A stretch of DNA of 64,000 bases from Knufia peltigerae (GCA_030247855.1 JAPDRN010000007.1:496001-560000); one strand, 5' to 3'. Shown: positions 1 to 11,274, numbered from the stretch's first letter. Numbers and translations: made by a program. Notes: a model not told the origin generated them from the letters alone.

Positions 1-546
1 GAAGAGCCCAACAACTATGGCCTGGTCAACCTTAACGATAATGGCACCGTGTCAATCCTCGTGGACTATGATAATCTTCGCAAACAATATGATGACCTGG
101 ACGTTGGCTTGTTGGAGAAGGCCAATGCCACCGCGACCTCCTTGACGCCACCCAACTGTGCCACCAGTCTCCTGAGCGGTGCTAACTTTACCAAAAGCTT
201 CGATCTTCCCGCCCGTCCTGACGGCGTGGACGATCTGATCAAGAAGGGTGTTGATGGCACCTCTTCGACCAGCAACGAGGCTGTCACCGACACCAAACCC
301 AACCAGACAGTCTATGCCACTAATGGCCAGGAGATCAGTGGTCTCCAGTTGAATGTTCTTGAGTGGGACCAGAGCAACTTGCCCGGTAACAACACCAGTG
401 GAACTACCCCGTCATCTCCATCAGGATCCACCACCAGCAGTGGCAGCTCGCCATCCAAGACGAACGCAGCTCCGCGGGTCGACGACGTCAAGTTTGGATC
501 TCTCCTCATGGGCGCGGTCGGTGCCGGCATATACTTGCAATTGTAA
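1..546 (+). CDS. GH72 1,3-beta-glucanosyltransferase (Gas/Gel type), C-terminal part
   Basis: The 5' end lies outside the window; the open frame runs from base 1 to a TAA at 544-546 (181 residues visible). The opening residues EEPNNYGLV followed by a TVSILVDYDNL stretch match the end of the GH72 catalytic region, just after the second catalytic Glu region. A Ser/Thr/Gly-rich linker follows, and the protein ends in a short hydrophobic tail (FGSLLMGAVGAGIYLQL), as expected for a GPI-anchor signal. No Cys-rich X8/CBM43 module is seen, so this would be a Gel-type member without that module. GH72 enzymes act at the outer face of the plasma membrane, cutting and rejoining beta-1,3-glucan during wall growth. 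Only about a third of the protein is visible, so the paralog cannot be named. Confidence 0.75.
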   Translation, partial: EEPNNYGLVNLNDNGTVSILVDYDNLRKQYDDLDVGLLEKANATATSLTPPNCATSLLSGANFTKSFDLPARPDGVDDLIKKGVDGTSSTSNEAVTDTKPNQTVYATNGQEISGLQLNVLEWDQSNLPGNNTSGTTPSSPSGSTTSSGSSPSKTNAAPRVDDVKFGSLLMGAVGAGIYLQL

Positions 547-1544
547 GGGAGGACACCTCCTTGATATTGTCAGTGTGCTATGACCGTTGCATCGTAGCAT
601 TGCCACAAGCATTCAGACGCCCAATTTTTGTTCTTCTTTTTGGCCGAGATGCCGTTCAATGGACATATTAGTGTTAGGACTTTGCAGGATCCGAGGCCTG
701 CGCAAAAACATGAAATATGGCAAATGATGATTCTATGAGCAGAGAGAAGAATACTACTTAGTGAATTACTGAAATGAAGTAATTGCTTGTCTCTTGTCTC
801 CCATATCTTGTCTACGTATCTAACTCAGGTAGGTACACCAGGCTCTAGGGTCTACCCATACTCCTGACTCGACCCGTTGACAGTACTCCGTACTCGTAGA
901 TTATTTCCTCCTGGTCTCATCATCGTCATTCAGGGCCGTGCATGATTTCCCCGGCCCTGATCGTGGTTTGTGCATCCAATAGCATCACGAAGCCATGTCA
1001 ATCTTGCAGTCAAAACTCTGATGATTGACACTAGCGCTTGGCGCCACTGTCGTCGCCATCGCGCCAATTACAGCGCGACAAAATTTTCTGTGGCTGAAGT
1101 CTAGTGTCGTCATTTTGTGGCTGTACTGACCCATCTTGGGCAGGGCGAGTGTTTTGATTGGCAGGTTCCCTGATCTCGATCTCCCCAATGATGCATGGAT
1201 CGACGCCCAACACGTCACTGCGCCGCATTTCAGCTTGATTCAACAGATTCGACATCACAAACACAACACAGACCCTTCCCCATTTTGACGTGTTTTTTTT
1301 CCCTTTTTCCTTGCAGAAAAGTCTGGTTACACCTGGTTACTGGGATTTTAGCCGCCCGCATTGGCCCCCAAAACTACAAAGAGTCCAGCCCCCCCCTTCG
1401 CATCCCAACCATCCTTCCTTGTTCCCCCTGTCGAGTATTCCCAGACGAAGGACAAACGAGACTTGTCGACGACCTACCTGCCTTCCCACCTCACGACCTC
1501 TCGTGACTGATACCACTCGTCACACGACATCAACGACAACCAAA
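547..1544. other. Intergenic, probable 3'UTR plus promoter of the MARVEL gene
   Basis: No convincing gene. It holds the 3' flank of the GH72 gene and the upstream region of the MARVEL gene. One exact TACTCCGTA motif lies at 884-892. Pyrimidine-rich tracts at 1290-1312 and 1388-1400 resemble fungal core-promoter CT stretches close to the start codon. Confidence 0.6.
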
Positions 1545-2360
1545 ATGGCCTTTGGTGGTGCCCTCCTTCGCTTCGGCCAGACCGGCCTGCGCATCATCGA
1601 ATTCGCCTGCGCGGCCATCATCCTCGGCATCTTCAGCTACTTTTTGGCGGTGCTGTCCAAGCACGACATCCACATCCCGACGTGGGAGAAGGCGGTCGAG
1701 GGCATGTCGGGCGCGGCCTGCCTGTACCTGATCTTCTGCATCCTGCTGACCCTGTTCCTGGGGGCGGTCCGGTTCTTCGCCGCCATCGCCATCTTCCTCG
1801 ACATCTGCTTCGTCGGCTGCTTCGCCGCCATCGCCTACTACACCCGCCACGGGGCCAACTCCTGCAAGGGCTTCGTCAACACCCCCCTCGGCAGGGGCGC
1901 CGACAACCAGGACGCCCCGGGCGCCGGCGACTGGGGCTACGTCTGCAGCCTGAACACCGCCGTCTTCGCCGTCGCCCTCGTCAACGTCTTCCTCTTCCTC
2001 ATCACCGCCATCGTCCAGTTCCTCCTGGCCCGCCACCATCAAAAGGAGAAGCGCTTCGGCCCCAGCCCCAGCAACAACTACACCAGCGGCACCGGCCGTC
2101 GGCGACCTTTCTGGCGCCGCAACAAGGCCGCCCGTGGCACCCGCGACGCCGAGATGGCCACCGGCGGCGCCGTCGCCGCTGGCGCCGTCGCCGGTTCCCA
2201 CCACCACGGCCACGGCAACACCGTCAGACCCAGCCACGAGACCGGCATGACGGGATCCACCATGAACAACACCGGCGCCGCTCCTTACGCCACCGAACCC
2301 AAGTACGGTCAGCCTGGTTACGGCAACGCCGGTTACAATCCTCCCGCCACAAACTATTAG
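1545..2360 (+). CDS. MARVEL-domain four-TM membrane protein
   Basis: A 271-residue protein in one exon. ATG at 1545 is chosen because the hydrophobic domain begins right after it and because the frame further upstream is low-complexity promoter-like sequence. Four membrane segments lie at about residues 12-32, 45-65, 72-95 and 135-160, with a Cys-containing loop between the third and fourth. The C-terminus is cytosolic-looking: basic (GRRRPFWRRN), then Ala/Gly-rich with a His run, and finally Tyr/Pro/Gly repeats. This is the layout of fungal MARVEL (membrane-associating) proteins, which sit in plasma-membrane or vesicle membranes and are linked to membrane apposition. The biochemical role is not known. 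The coding region is very GC-rich in third positions, which creates long spurious frames on the other strand. Confidence 0.75.
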   Translation: MAFGGALLRFGQTGLRIIEFACAAIILGIFSYFLAVLSKHDIHIPTWEKAVEGMSGAACLYLIFCILLTLFLGAVRFFAAIAIFLDICFVGCFAAIAYYTRHGANSCKGFVNTPLGRGADNQDAPGAGDWGYVCSLNTAVFAVALVNVFLFLITAIVQFLLARHHQKEKRFGPSPSNNYTSGTGRRRPFWRRNKAARGTRDAEMATGGAVAAGAVAGSHHHGHGNTVRPSHETGMTGSTMNNTGAAPYATEPKYGQPGYGNAGYNPPATNY

Positions 2361-3222
2361 GCGGGTCAGGTCACTGCTCGTGTGATGACTGAAGACGAAC
2401 CTCTTTTTTTTTTGAGGGGACTTGCCACCACCACCACCACCATAAGTATCTCTGTCAAAGTCTAAAGTCATTCATTTTACCCGATCCTGATTGTGAAGAA
2501 TCAACTACGACAAATGTACGATTATATTAATCAACACGAGAAGTTTTGTCCCTCGCGGAATGGTGGTAGAGTGGAGAAAAGGAGTTTATCATGTCACTTG
2601 TTTTCCCAAGGTGACGAATTTACCTGTTGTAACACCACCACCAACAATAACACCAACACATCTTCATCAGACTGACGTGCCGGAGTAAGGAATGAGTTGG
2701 GGACTAAGGACCAATGTCAACAGAAAATGGAGGAGAAACACAGGCGAAACAGGATTTATTGCAATGCCCAAAGTTTGGTACGAAACGTTCACGATAGATA
2801 TCACCGCCCCCCACAACCCCCGACGTAATTTGGCTTATCAGCCAAACCCTTCCCTTTAATGAAATTAATCAAACTACACTATTAAAAACAATCATGACCA
2901 TACAAACTTGATATAAAACATCTCAACTGCGCACCATCTCGTGAGTATATGTTTTACTTTTGTCTTGGTAAGCTTGATTTTGGGGTTTGGTCATGCATCA
3001 TGGTGACTTCCAAATGCCTACACGATGAAATGTTCACCGTCAGTCTAGGTACGAGTAGTTCCTCATTTCGGAAAGGGAACCCTCAAGTCAAGTAATTTGA
3101 TCCGAACTCCCCCACAATTGTCCATGTCTACTCCGTGGCAACTAGCCCGTCTGATATTTGCATGGTTCTCAAGTGACTGCCATTCTAAAGATCTTCCAGA
3201 TCGCCTTCGTTCAGTTCATGTA
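2361..3222. other. Intergenic between convergent genes
   Basis: No gene recognised. The stretch starts with a T-run (2403-2414) and contains ACC/AAC trinucleotide-rich sequence at 2630-2660. It joins the 3' ends of the MARVEL gene and of the decayed regulator on the minus strand. Confidence 0.5.
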
Positions 3223-5333
3223 TCAGGATGGGAACATGTCTCGTATGCTAGAATCAAGCATGGTTGTAAGAGGGTAAGCGGGCGATGAGTCGGGGGTTGG
3301 GGTTCCAATCGCGCTTTCTTCCACGAGTTGTATTGCCAACGATCCCACCTCGGCGTTGTGCCAACCGCGAAAATGCTGCGCGAATTCGTCTTTTCGGTAA
3401 AAGGTGCGTTCGCCCTTTGATCTGGCCCAACAAGCCTGGGCGTTATGTTTTCTCGCGCAAGTCTCTGAATTGGTCCCACCCCTCGTTCGACGATTCTGTA
3501 CCCCTACCTCAGAAATAGCACATCCCTGGGGTCAGTTCAGTCAGGCGATGACAAACCCATAATCTCTGTGGCAAGTGTATAGACTGCTCGTGTCGCCTGC
3601 ATGTCGACTTTCTAGGGAAGTCCTTGCCGCAGAAGGCACACCGATAGGGAGGTGAATTGTCCGTTGGGCGAGTGGTTTCGGTGGTGGAAATCCATCGCCT
3701 CCGTCCTCGCCGACTGCCCACCGACGTGTAGCTGGACGACGACACCCCAGATCCGACCGTAGAGCTGGAGGCGACCGACTTGTTGTCCTGGTAGGACATC
3801 TCCTGGGGGCTAGGGTGTTCTTCTTCCCCTGGGAGATCGGGGTCTTCCACAGGGAAATTGTTTCCAACGCGCGAGAGCTGTAGATCGGATCAACGATGTC
3901 CCTCCGGGGTGGAAGTGGAAATGCACGCTGGAGGGGAAGCTCTTTGACCCCAGTAGAGCCACTCAATTCGTTGGCCCACCCACCTAGGGCCACTGCTATT
4001 GCTCCTCGCACATCGGTGTCCTCGGAACTTGGGAAAGAATTCACCAAAGGCTCCCCGCAGAGCTGTGCAAAGCTCGGACTTAATATTCGTATCAAGATGG
4101 TTTTCATCTCGTCAAATTCACACGTTGGAGAAAGCGACCTTTCCAACAGATCATTGAGACGTCCGGATAGCAGCCGCAGGCTCTCACGCTTCAACGAGTA
4201 ATACGCATCCTCGAGACTTTTCACACAAAGCATGAGCTGAGCAATGTCGAGCTCCAACAGCACAAGCAACCTCAAGAATGCTTGATTGTCTCGGGGAAAG
4301 AGTTGTCAACGACGTAAGGAATAGACTGAAGCATCTTCTCACACCTTGCCTGTTGTAGTTCCCAGAACATCTCCAAGCGGCGTGAATAAGGATCTTCCCT
4401 GTCCACCATATCTGGCAGGTGGTCAAACCACCATTCTATCATCGAAGGAGCATCTTGAGCTTTGTTGGTTTACAAATTATGCCCTCCGCCAGAATTGAGT
4501 GACAGGCTCTCAAGGCTGCAGCTGTCATGCCCAAGGTCGGCAGCTGGCGCAGATGATGCGGACACGTCCAAGGACCGAGCCTCCTGCAAAGACTCGGAGG
4601 CTTGCGAAGTCCGCCGACTCGACGGACTTTGGAGTTGGGTATCAGAGTATACTCGTGTGGGCTGGGTTCGCTTTGCTTGAAGATCAAGCGGCAATGTGCT
4701 GGTGACTTTTGAACATTCTTGTGCAGGAATGAGCTTCCGTTGGCGGATTCGATTCAGCCGATGCCTGACCTGCTGGAACTTGAGACCCGTTGTCGCTGAA
4801 AGAGCAGAAATGGTCTCCTTATCCGCATAAGGATAGTCGCCACGCGAGGACAACCAGTCACATAGAATTTTGTTTGCCGAACACTAAGCCTGACTCTCTT
4901 TTTGGGTAATGGCTTGGCCTTAACCTCCAGATTTGTTTTGTAATCTTTGGTAGATCCTGATCTCGCACCCCAACACCGGTAGCGTTATCAGATGTCCCGG
5001 CCATTTGCTGCCCGGGCGTAACTGTAGACAAGTCCTGGTCGATGTTCGAAGTTCTGACGAATCCCTGTTGTGTCAATCCCAAGTTCGGATCTTCGCCTAC
5101 TAGCGCAGACTCGGAACTGGGTGTTGTGCAATTACGTGTGAAAAAAAGAAACTGTCGTCGAAGAACTGGTTCAGGGAGTCCGCAGCCTCTGGTTTCTCGA
5201 CTGTGGGCAAGGGGGTATGAGCATTTGGGTCGTCCATGGGGCCATAGTCTGCCCTGAAGGGGGCATGAACATCATGCTGATCAAAAATGCTCGATGCGTA
5301 GCCACTACCTAAATCGACTCCGAGTCGATCCAC
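3223..5333 (-). pseudogene. Decayed homeobox plus C2H2 transcription factor
   Basis: Pieces of one protein lie in order on the minus strand but in changing frames. They are: an acidic N-terminus (5333-5100, with NQFFDDSFFF); a homeodomain-like block around 4740-4880 (ILCDWLSSRGDYPYADKE, ending QVRHRLNRIRQRK); a linker (4275-3890); a Ser-rich and Arg-rich stretch followed by a C2H2 finger (CAFCGKDF..H..H, 3700-3560); and a C-terminal piece with TFYRKDEFAQHF (3460-3223). This order matches the fungal homeobox/C2H2 regulator family. A stop interrupts the frame at 4470 and another at 3509-3511. Frame changes near 5110, 4290 and 3500 leave no room for normal-length introns. Helix 3 also lacks the usual WF and Asn of homeodomains. 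I read it as a degenerate gene. A functional gene with unusually short introns is the alternative. Confidence 0.55.
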
Positions 5334-6441
5334 GTTAACCTATCCGGCATCTCGCACTTCATAATAGTCGGGACTCTAGAATTCTGTGAACAGGTCGTCG
5401 GTCTTGTGTGTTCCAGCCGGTGGTCATCTAGTGTTTTTAAGCGACTCCGACGAGAATGTGAAGAAGCCCCCCTTCAACGAGACCGTCCTGAAGCTCTCGG
5501 GGGATTGCACATGTGCAATTTGAAAGTAGATTGATCAGATCATGATGAAGCAAGGCGACGTTTGAGGTTCACGGTGCATGGCGGGGTCGAAAGAAGCACC
5601 GTGTTGCTCTGCACAGCGTCCAATGGCAACCCTTTCATGAGATGATGGGGCCAGCATATGACACTGTATTAATGCAGGAACACATAGACTTGAGAGGCTT
5701 GGTGGAGGTCATGCCGGTATGGTAGCCGTAGACATTGGGATGTGAGCTGGGTGTCATGGACTGATCGTCAACAGGTTCCGAACTGGTCTAGATACAACAA
5801 CGGGCTTTCTGACCAACTTCAGAAGAAAATACTCGGCGTTGCAGTGTTTGCACCAAGTCACCGGAGTCGTAAGCGTACAGAACGAAGGACTCGACTTATG
5901 GGGTTGAGGAGAGATTGGCATCGGCCTAGGTAGACTGGTGGACGTGTGATGTGATCATAAAGTCAAGGAGCGAAGTGTTCATCGACGTCGATTTGTTTCA
6001 TCAAGGAAGATACACGATTCCGCACAGTACAGTAGATGACAAGGTCTTGAAATGGAATACGCCGCCTTAAAGGAGGCTCATTAGGCTTCGATTAATTTGT
6101 TCACTAAAATGCTGAGCCCACTGAATGATGAACCTACTGGATGATAAGCCTTTTTTAGCTGCGACCTGCCACTAAATCCATCTAACGGCTTGCCGCCAAT
6201 TCCGAAACCCACCCTTGGGGTCCAAACCCTTACAAAATACGGAGTACCTCCATCTCTCCTCGAACTTCCTCTCCTTCCCATCCTAACCATCGCATCAGAG
6301 AGTCCTGGTATAACTCATTCTATTTGCACCGCGACTGTGATGGACGACAGGATGCGGCTTCAGGCGAGGCCGCCGCGATGAGCCAAGCTTAACTCTCCCT
6401 GCATTCAATCCACCACTCGAAGCCATTGCTGAACCATCATC
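5334..6441. other. Intergenic, upstream of the flavokinase-like gene
   Basis: No gene recognised; open frames are short and have no family features. One exact TACGGAGTA motif lies at 6238-6246, about 200 bp before the next start codon. Divergent promoters for the decayed regulator and the flavokinase-like gene would lie here. Confidence 0.5.
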
Positions 6442-8274
6442 ATGCCACTATCAAAACGACCACCACCGTACGTGGAGGCGGAAGATTCCAGGAGACCGCC
6501 TCTTCGACCGTCTCAAACCGAGGACCTGAATCACCACTCGTTGCCCGGCGATGAGATCTCCGTGGATGAGCAGGCTGCGGTCCTGCAAGCAATGTCACTA
6601 GAATCGCCGCCGGGCCTGGTCCAGTCACCGAGCAGCTACTCGACGGAACTTAGCCCCGTCAGTCCTACTGTGGTATCTGCCCCAACTACGACCTTGACTT
6701 CACCTTCGCCGACATCATCAGCGACGCCATTGAAGTTCAAGTCGGCATTGCAAGACATTCGGCATTTCGCCGGTGGCCTGATCGCCCACCCCTACGAGTC
6801 CACCAAGCATTACTCCATCCTGCGCCATTCTCACGGCTTGGTCTACTATAGTGGCTCCACGACAAATCTGGCCATCACCATTTTCTCGGACAGAGAGCTA
6901 CCCTCGGATCGGACACTATGGCTTCAGCGCAAGGGCTTCTCCGGCAAGACAGGCCTGAAGATTGGCGGCCTACTCGGTGCCAGGAGTACGTGGATCGACG
7001 TGACCCCCACCGTCAAGGCGACCCCTGAACAACTCAACCCGACCGACGAGCGAGCGTGGCAGAGGGACATCAAGAAGTTCGTCAAAAAGGCACCCAAAGA
7101 GATCCGCTCCCACCGAGTTCGCGAGACCGATGTACTCCGGGTCCCATGCGAAGCCGACGACGGTTACCTCAGAGTCGTCTTGTGTACGGCCGAGGGTAAA
7201 AAGGTCTTGTGCGGAAGTCCCATATTCCGACTAGCATCCTCGTCCACTGAGTTCAGCACTCTTCGTGGAGCTTCCATCAAGACTATGCCGCTGGAGATGG
7301 GCATCAAAATCGGTCAAATGATTGGAAGCAACATCATGTCGGCCACCCTCACTCCGCTCGCTGACCAGGCCAAGTCGACAGTCACGAACCAGGTGTCTCA
7401 GATTTACAAGCCTGGTTTTGCCGCGCAGGAAGCGGCGACTCTGGCTTATGATAGCAGTGGCGTGTCGGACAAGATTGAAAATGTCAATCAGCAGTACGAC
7501 AGTGCTCGGGAGAATTCGTACAGCTCGATGCAACCGACGACGACGTATGACGCTTTACAGCGGCCGGACATCGTGGGTCCCGAGTCAGGTCCAGTCGCTC
7601 CATTCCCTGTTCGCTTCCACGGGAAAGTGGTGCCCGGCACGGGGCGAAGTAGGGCAATGTTGAACATCCCTACTGCGAACTTGTCCGGTGTGCCCGAGGA
7701 TATTCTCGCAAGGTACAAGGGTGTCTTCTTCGGCTGGGCGGCGGTGAGTCTGCCCAAGAAACTGGCCACTGAGACAGACGTGTCGAGTGACTGGCTCAAG
7801 GCTGTCGTTTTCATGTCTCCGGATCCCGATAGGAGGAGGACGGTTGTCCACAAGAACACCGCGAGGGTGTATTTTCTTCATGACTTTCGGGGCACTCAAC
7901 TCGTCGAAGCCAAAGTTTCAGTCATGTTGATGGGGTATCTACGTGCATTGCAGGATCCGAACCCCTATGAAGAGCCGGATGTCGAGTCCATGCAGTTTGA
8001 CACGTACAAGGATATTGCCATCACCACGGCGAGCCTGAACCGGCCGGCCTGGGCGGCTGAGGCGACTTTGGACCGTGTCAAGTCAGCGGCGTCCAGTCGA
8101 AACATGAGTGAGCGGTATGTCGATTTCCGTCAAACCACGCAGAGACAGATGGATCGAGTGCCGGTGAACAGACTTGGGATCAGGACGGAAGGGGCCGCGT
8201 TGAGGGATAAGTTGATCGGGGTTGGAGGTGTTTGGGTGCCGAGAGATGGCTTGGCTTATAGTTATACTGCTTGA
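6442..8274 (+). CDS. Flavokinase-fold (riboflavin-kinase-like) fungal protein, probably not catalytic
   Basis: A single-exon 610-residue protein; ATG at 6442 is the first in frame. Residues 1-95 are Pro/Ser-rich and likely disordered. A conserved middle region (about 95-290) has LPSDRTLWLQRKG and GCPIF-like elements and continues into an amphipathic stretch. A C-terminal flavokinase fold follows at about 390-500. It has the phosphate-binding signature GKVVPGTGRSR..NIPTAN near 393-411 and the late VMLMGYLRAL strand. Riboflavin kinases make FMN from riboflavin and ATP. In that family a Glu sits in the VEVH/VETH strand just before the LHDF-type segment; here the segment reads ARVYFLHDF, with Arg about residue 475 where the Glu should be. 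Genuine fungal Fmn1 is also far shorter. I therefore call the fold but not the activity. The role is unknown, perhaps flavin binding or scaffolding. Confidence 0.65.
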   Translation: MPLSKRPPPYVEAEDSRRPPLRPSQTEDLNHHSLPGDEISVDEQAAVLQAMSLESPPGLVQSPSSYSTELSPVSPTVVSAPTTTLTSPSPTSSATPLKFKSALQDIRHFAGGLIAHPYESTKHYSILRHSHGLVYYSGSTTNLAITIFSDRELPSDRTLWLQRKGFSGKTGLKIGGLLGARSTWIDVTPTVKATPEQLNPTDERAWQRDIKKFVKKAPKEIRSHRVRETDVLRVPCEADDGYLRVVLCTAEGKKVLCGSPIFRLASSSTEFSTLRGASIKTMPLEMGIKIGQMIGSNIMSATLTPLADQAKSTVTNQVSQIYKPGFAAQEAATLAYDSSGVSDKIENVNQQYDSARENSYSSMQPTTTYDALQRPDIVGPESGPVAPFPVRFHGKVVPGTGRSRAMLNIPTANLSGVPEDILARYKGVFFGWAAVSLPKKLATETDVSSDWLKAVVFMSPDPDRRRTVVHKNTARVYFLHDFRGTQLVEAKVSVMLMGYLRALQDPNPYEEPDVESMQFDTYKDIAITTASLNRPAWAAEATLDRVKSAASSRNMSERYVDFRQTTQRQMDRVPVNRLGIRTEGAALRDKLIGVGGVWVPRDGLAYSYTA

Positions 8275-9274
8275 GTAGTGGAAGTGTGTCACGGTGTTGC
8301 CAGATGGTCATCATATGAGGTAAAGAGATGGTAAAGAGGTGGTAGGATGTAATGTATGGGGTACAGTGAGAGAGAGATATCCGGCAAGGTAGCAAATGCT
8401 GTGTTGGCAAGTGGTATACCATTCGGAGGGTGGTAAATCTAATGGTATATATTGGATGATGATCAGAAAGACATGAGTTGTTCAATACCCACCCAACTCC
8501 TTTCATCCATCATTCATCAGTCTTGACTCTCTCCGGAGTAGTCATGTTCTTCAAAGTGACACCTACGAGTACTACCCGTACAGCTTACATAATTCTTCTC
8601 GGCCAACCTTCCCTCGTGTTGATTTAGCCACTTCCCCAGATTCGACCTGGTGCTGATAATCACAACGAGGTTCCTATTCTGGTCTAGTTCGATTCGCCTC
8701 CTTCTTTTTTGCCCCTCATTTTTCCTCCTCCTCGTTGCGGGACCTTCGGGCTTCCCAATTCAGGAAGCCGAAACGTCCATCATTGATTCTCACTTGTCCT
8801 CGACACAAATTCGATGATCCCGCCCGGCATGTCCTGTTTGGTGTTCACTTTGTGGTCTCGCGCCTGGCCTCGAGCGGGGTGAAGTAGCACCAAAAAACTT
8901 GGTTTGCTCCTCGTGACTTGTCGTGGTTGTCGCCAATGAGAAAACAACACACTCCTTGGTGTGTTTGTTGTACGGCCCTTTCGCGCCATGTCACGGCTTT
9001 TTTGAAGAGGAGGGAGAGGGGCGGGGATCCTCTCGAAAGCGGAGTTACTGTTCAGTCACGACCACGGTCGTTTGACCGGTGATGCCGTTCTCTGTCGGAT
9101 GGAATACTCGTTACGATCAAAGGTACATGCGGGAAGGTGTAACAGTATGTACCAGTAGTAGAATTACTATAAGTTCTGGCCCTGGTCTGGTCTGATCTGA
9201 CTTCTGACTCGGTACTTTAAAAAGAGTCCGTCAATCCATTCATCCACCCCCAAAATCTCGAATCGAACTGGTGT

Positions 9275-9312
<38 letters not shown>

Positions 9313-9605
9313 TAGCATTTTAGCAATCTCTCATCATCCTTGTTTTTCTTTTTCTTTTTCTTTCCCTTTCTCTCGCTTTACATTTCCCATCATCTTCTCC
9401 ATCCTTTTCACCTTAGCATATCAGCCCCAGTGATTCTCCGGCCAAGCTATAACACGGGTGATTTACATCAACCAAGAGTCTGTCTGGAAAACCCGGTACT
9501 ACTTCTCCAACAAAGAATCACAATCTCTACACCCTCGGCAAAGTCTTCCCGATTGACCACCAACCCAACAACACCACTGTCACCACCACCACCATCGTCA
9601 CCACA
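8275..9605. other. Intergenic, promoter and 5'UTR of the ADH gene
   Basis: No gene recognised. The last 350 bases are strongly pyrimidine-rich and include a CT microsatellite. A CACC/ACC-rich leader runs directly into the ATG at 9606, as is common for highly expressed fungal genes. Confidence 0.5.
9279..9309. repeat. CT dinucleotide microsatellite
   Basis: About fifteen uninterrupted CT units in the leader or core promoter of the ADH gene. Such tracts are length-variable between strains and can affect promoter strength. Confidence 0.9.
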
Positions 9606-10788
9606 ATGTCAAAAACCATGAACGCCGTCCGTTTCTACGGACAGCGTGACATCAGGCTCGACCAGATCCCCATCCCGACCGTCAAACCGGGCCAGGTCAA
9701 GATCGCCCCCAAGTTCTGCGGCATCTGCGGGTCCGACCTGCACGAGTACCTGGGGGGCGCGAACCTGATCCCGAAGCCCGAGCACCCGCACCCGATCACG
9801 GGCGAGACCCTCCCGCTCACGCTCGGCCACGAGTTCTCGGGCATCGTCGAGGAGGTGGGGGAGGGGGTGACGCACGTCCGGCCGGGCGACCGGGTGTGCG
9901 TGCAGCCGACCATCTACGACGGCGACTGCCGGGCCTGCCGCCGCGGCTTGGTCAACTGCTGCGACAAGAACGGCTTCGTCGGCCTGAGCGGCTGGGGGGG
10001 TGGGCTGTGCGAGCACATGGCCGTGCCCGCGAGCTGCGTCAAGCCCCTGCCCGACGGCATCTCGCTCGAGGTCGGCGCCCTGATCGAACCCTTGGCCGTC
10101 GGCTGGCACGCGGTCTCGATCTCCCCCTTCAAGCCGGGCGACTCCGCCTTGGTCCTGGGGGGCGGACCCATCGGCCTGGCCGTCGTCCAGGCCCTCAAGG
10201 GCAAAGGGTGCGACAACATCATCGTCAGCGAGGTGAGCGGCCGGAGGAGGGAATTCGCCCGGGAATTCGGTGCCCACCACGTCATCGACCCGACGGCCGC
10301 CGACGTCGTGGACGAGGTCGACCGTCTGACCGGCGGCGAGGGGGCGGACGTGGGCTTCGACGCCGCCGGGGTCCAGGTCGCCGTCGACAGCGCCTTCAAG
10401 GCCATCAAGGCGAGGGGGACCCTGGTCAACATCGCCGTGTGGGAGAAGAGAGCGACGTTGCAGATGAACGACGTCGTCTTCAGGGAGAGGGGTTACATGG
10501 GAGTGTGAGTGAATTTTTCCTTTCTTTTTTTGAAAAAAAAAGAAAAAAAAAAGAACAACCATGCAAAGAATCACCCAGTGCTAACAATGATCGAAAAATA
10601 GTGCGACGTACGCCCTGGGGGATTTCGAAGCCGTCATCGAAGCCATCTCCTCGGGTAGGATGAAGCCAGAAGGCATGATCACCAAGACGATAAAGTTGGA
10701 CGAGGTGGCGGACGAAGGATTCAAGACCTTGATCGAGGATAAGGAGAATCATGTCAAGATATTGGTCGACGTCGGGGCTGGAATATGA
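9606..10788 (+). CDS. Zinc-dependent medium-chain dehydrogenase, (R,R)-butanediol dehydrogenase type
   Basis: Two exons, 9606-10504 and 10602-10788, give 361 residues in a closed frame. The intron has a GTGAGT donor, CTAAC at 10581 and a TAG acceptor. Zinc and cofactor features are in order: CGICGSDLHEY (catalytic Cys), GHEFSG (catalytic His/Glu), a Cys-rich structural loop DCRACRRGLVNCC, GLSGWGGGLCEH, EPLAVGWHAV, and the Rossmann LGGGPIGL. This pattern is that of fungal sorbitol/2,3-butanediol dehydrogenases, which oxidise vicinal diols or acetoin with NAD+. The exact substrate cannot be read from sequence. The downstream neighbour is the MFS gene, which converges on it. Codon use is strongly C/G-ending, suggesting good expression. 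Confidence 0.85.
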
Positions 10789-11274
10789 AACCTGGATCCT
10801 AAAGTGAAGGAGCAATCCAAAAGTGGAAAATCAAGCCCAGAACGTACCATTCTATCTCCCCTTGGAGGAAAAGGTAATCTACCAGATCATTCGGATGACC
10901 AAGCGACAATGACATTCAGGCGAGCGTCGAAAGCGAATGGACATGTTTTGTTGTCAAAAACCAACACGTTACGATAAATAACATAAATAACGACAACATG
11001 ACAAAAAAACAAACAAATGTGAACAGGATCATAACGTGTCTCGAAATGGAGTCTTGAAAAGATACTTGGTTCACAAGATATCTCTGTTCTTATTCGAACG
11101 TCGAGTGATGATGATAATGACGGCCGACAACGCTGTCATCGGTGTCCCATCGCAATACTTGCCCAATGCTCACTGTCTTTTTCTTCTTCTTTTTCAATGC
11201 CATGCCACATAATGCCATGTCGTGAACTGACGTACTACGCGCCACTATCGAGCTCGACCGCACAATCTCTTGGC
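10789..11274. other. Intergenic between convergent ADH and MFS genes
   Basis: No gene seen. AT-rich with AATAAC/ATAAATAAC elements near 10975-10990 that could serve 3'-end formation. Confidence 0.5.

Noticed and set aside
1530..2471. 313-codon open frame on the minus strand opposite the MARVEL gene
   Set aside because: Gly/Asp/Ala-rich shadow caused by GC-rich codon bias of the plus-strand gene; no domain.
9609..10574. 321-codon minus-strand frame opposite the ADH gene
   Set aside because: Low-complexity antisense shadow of a strongly biased coding exon; the plus strand has the full zinc-ADH motif set.
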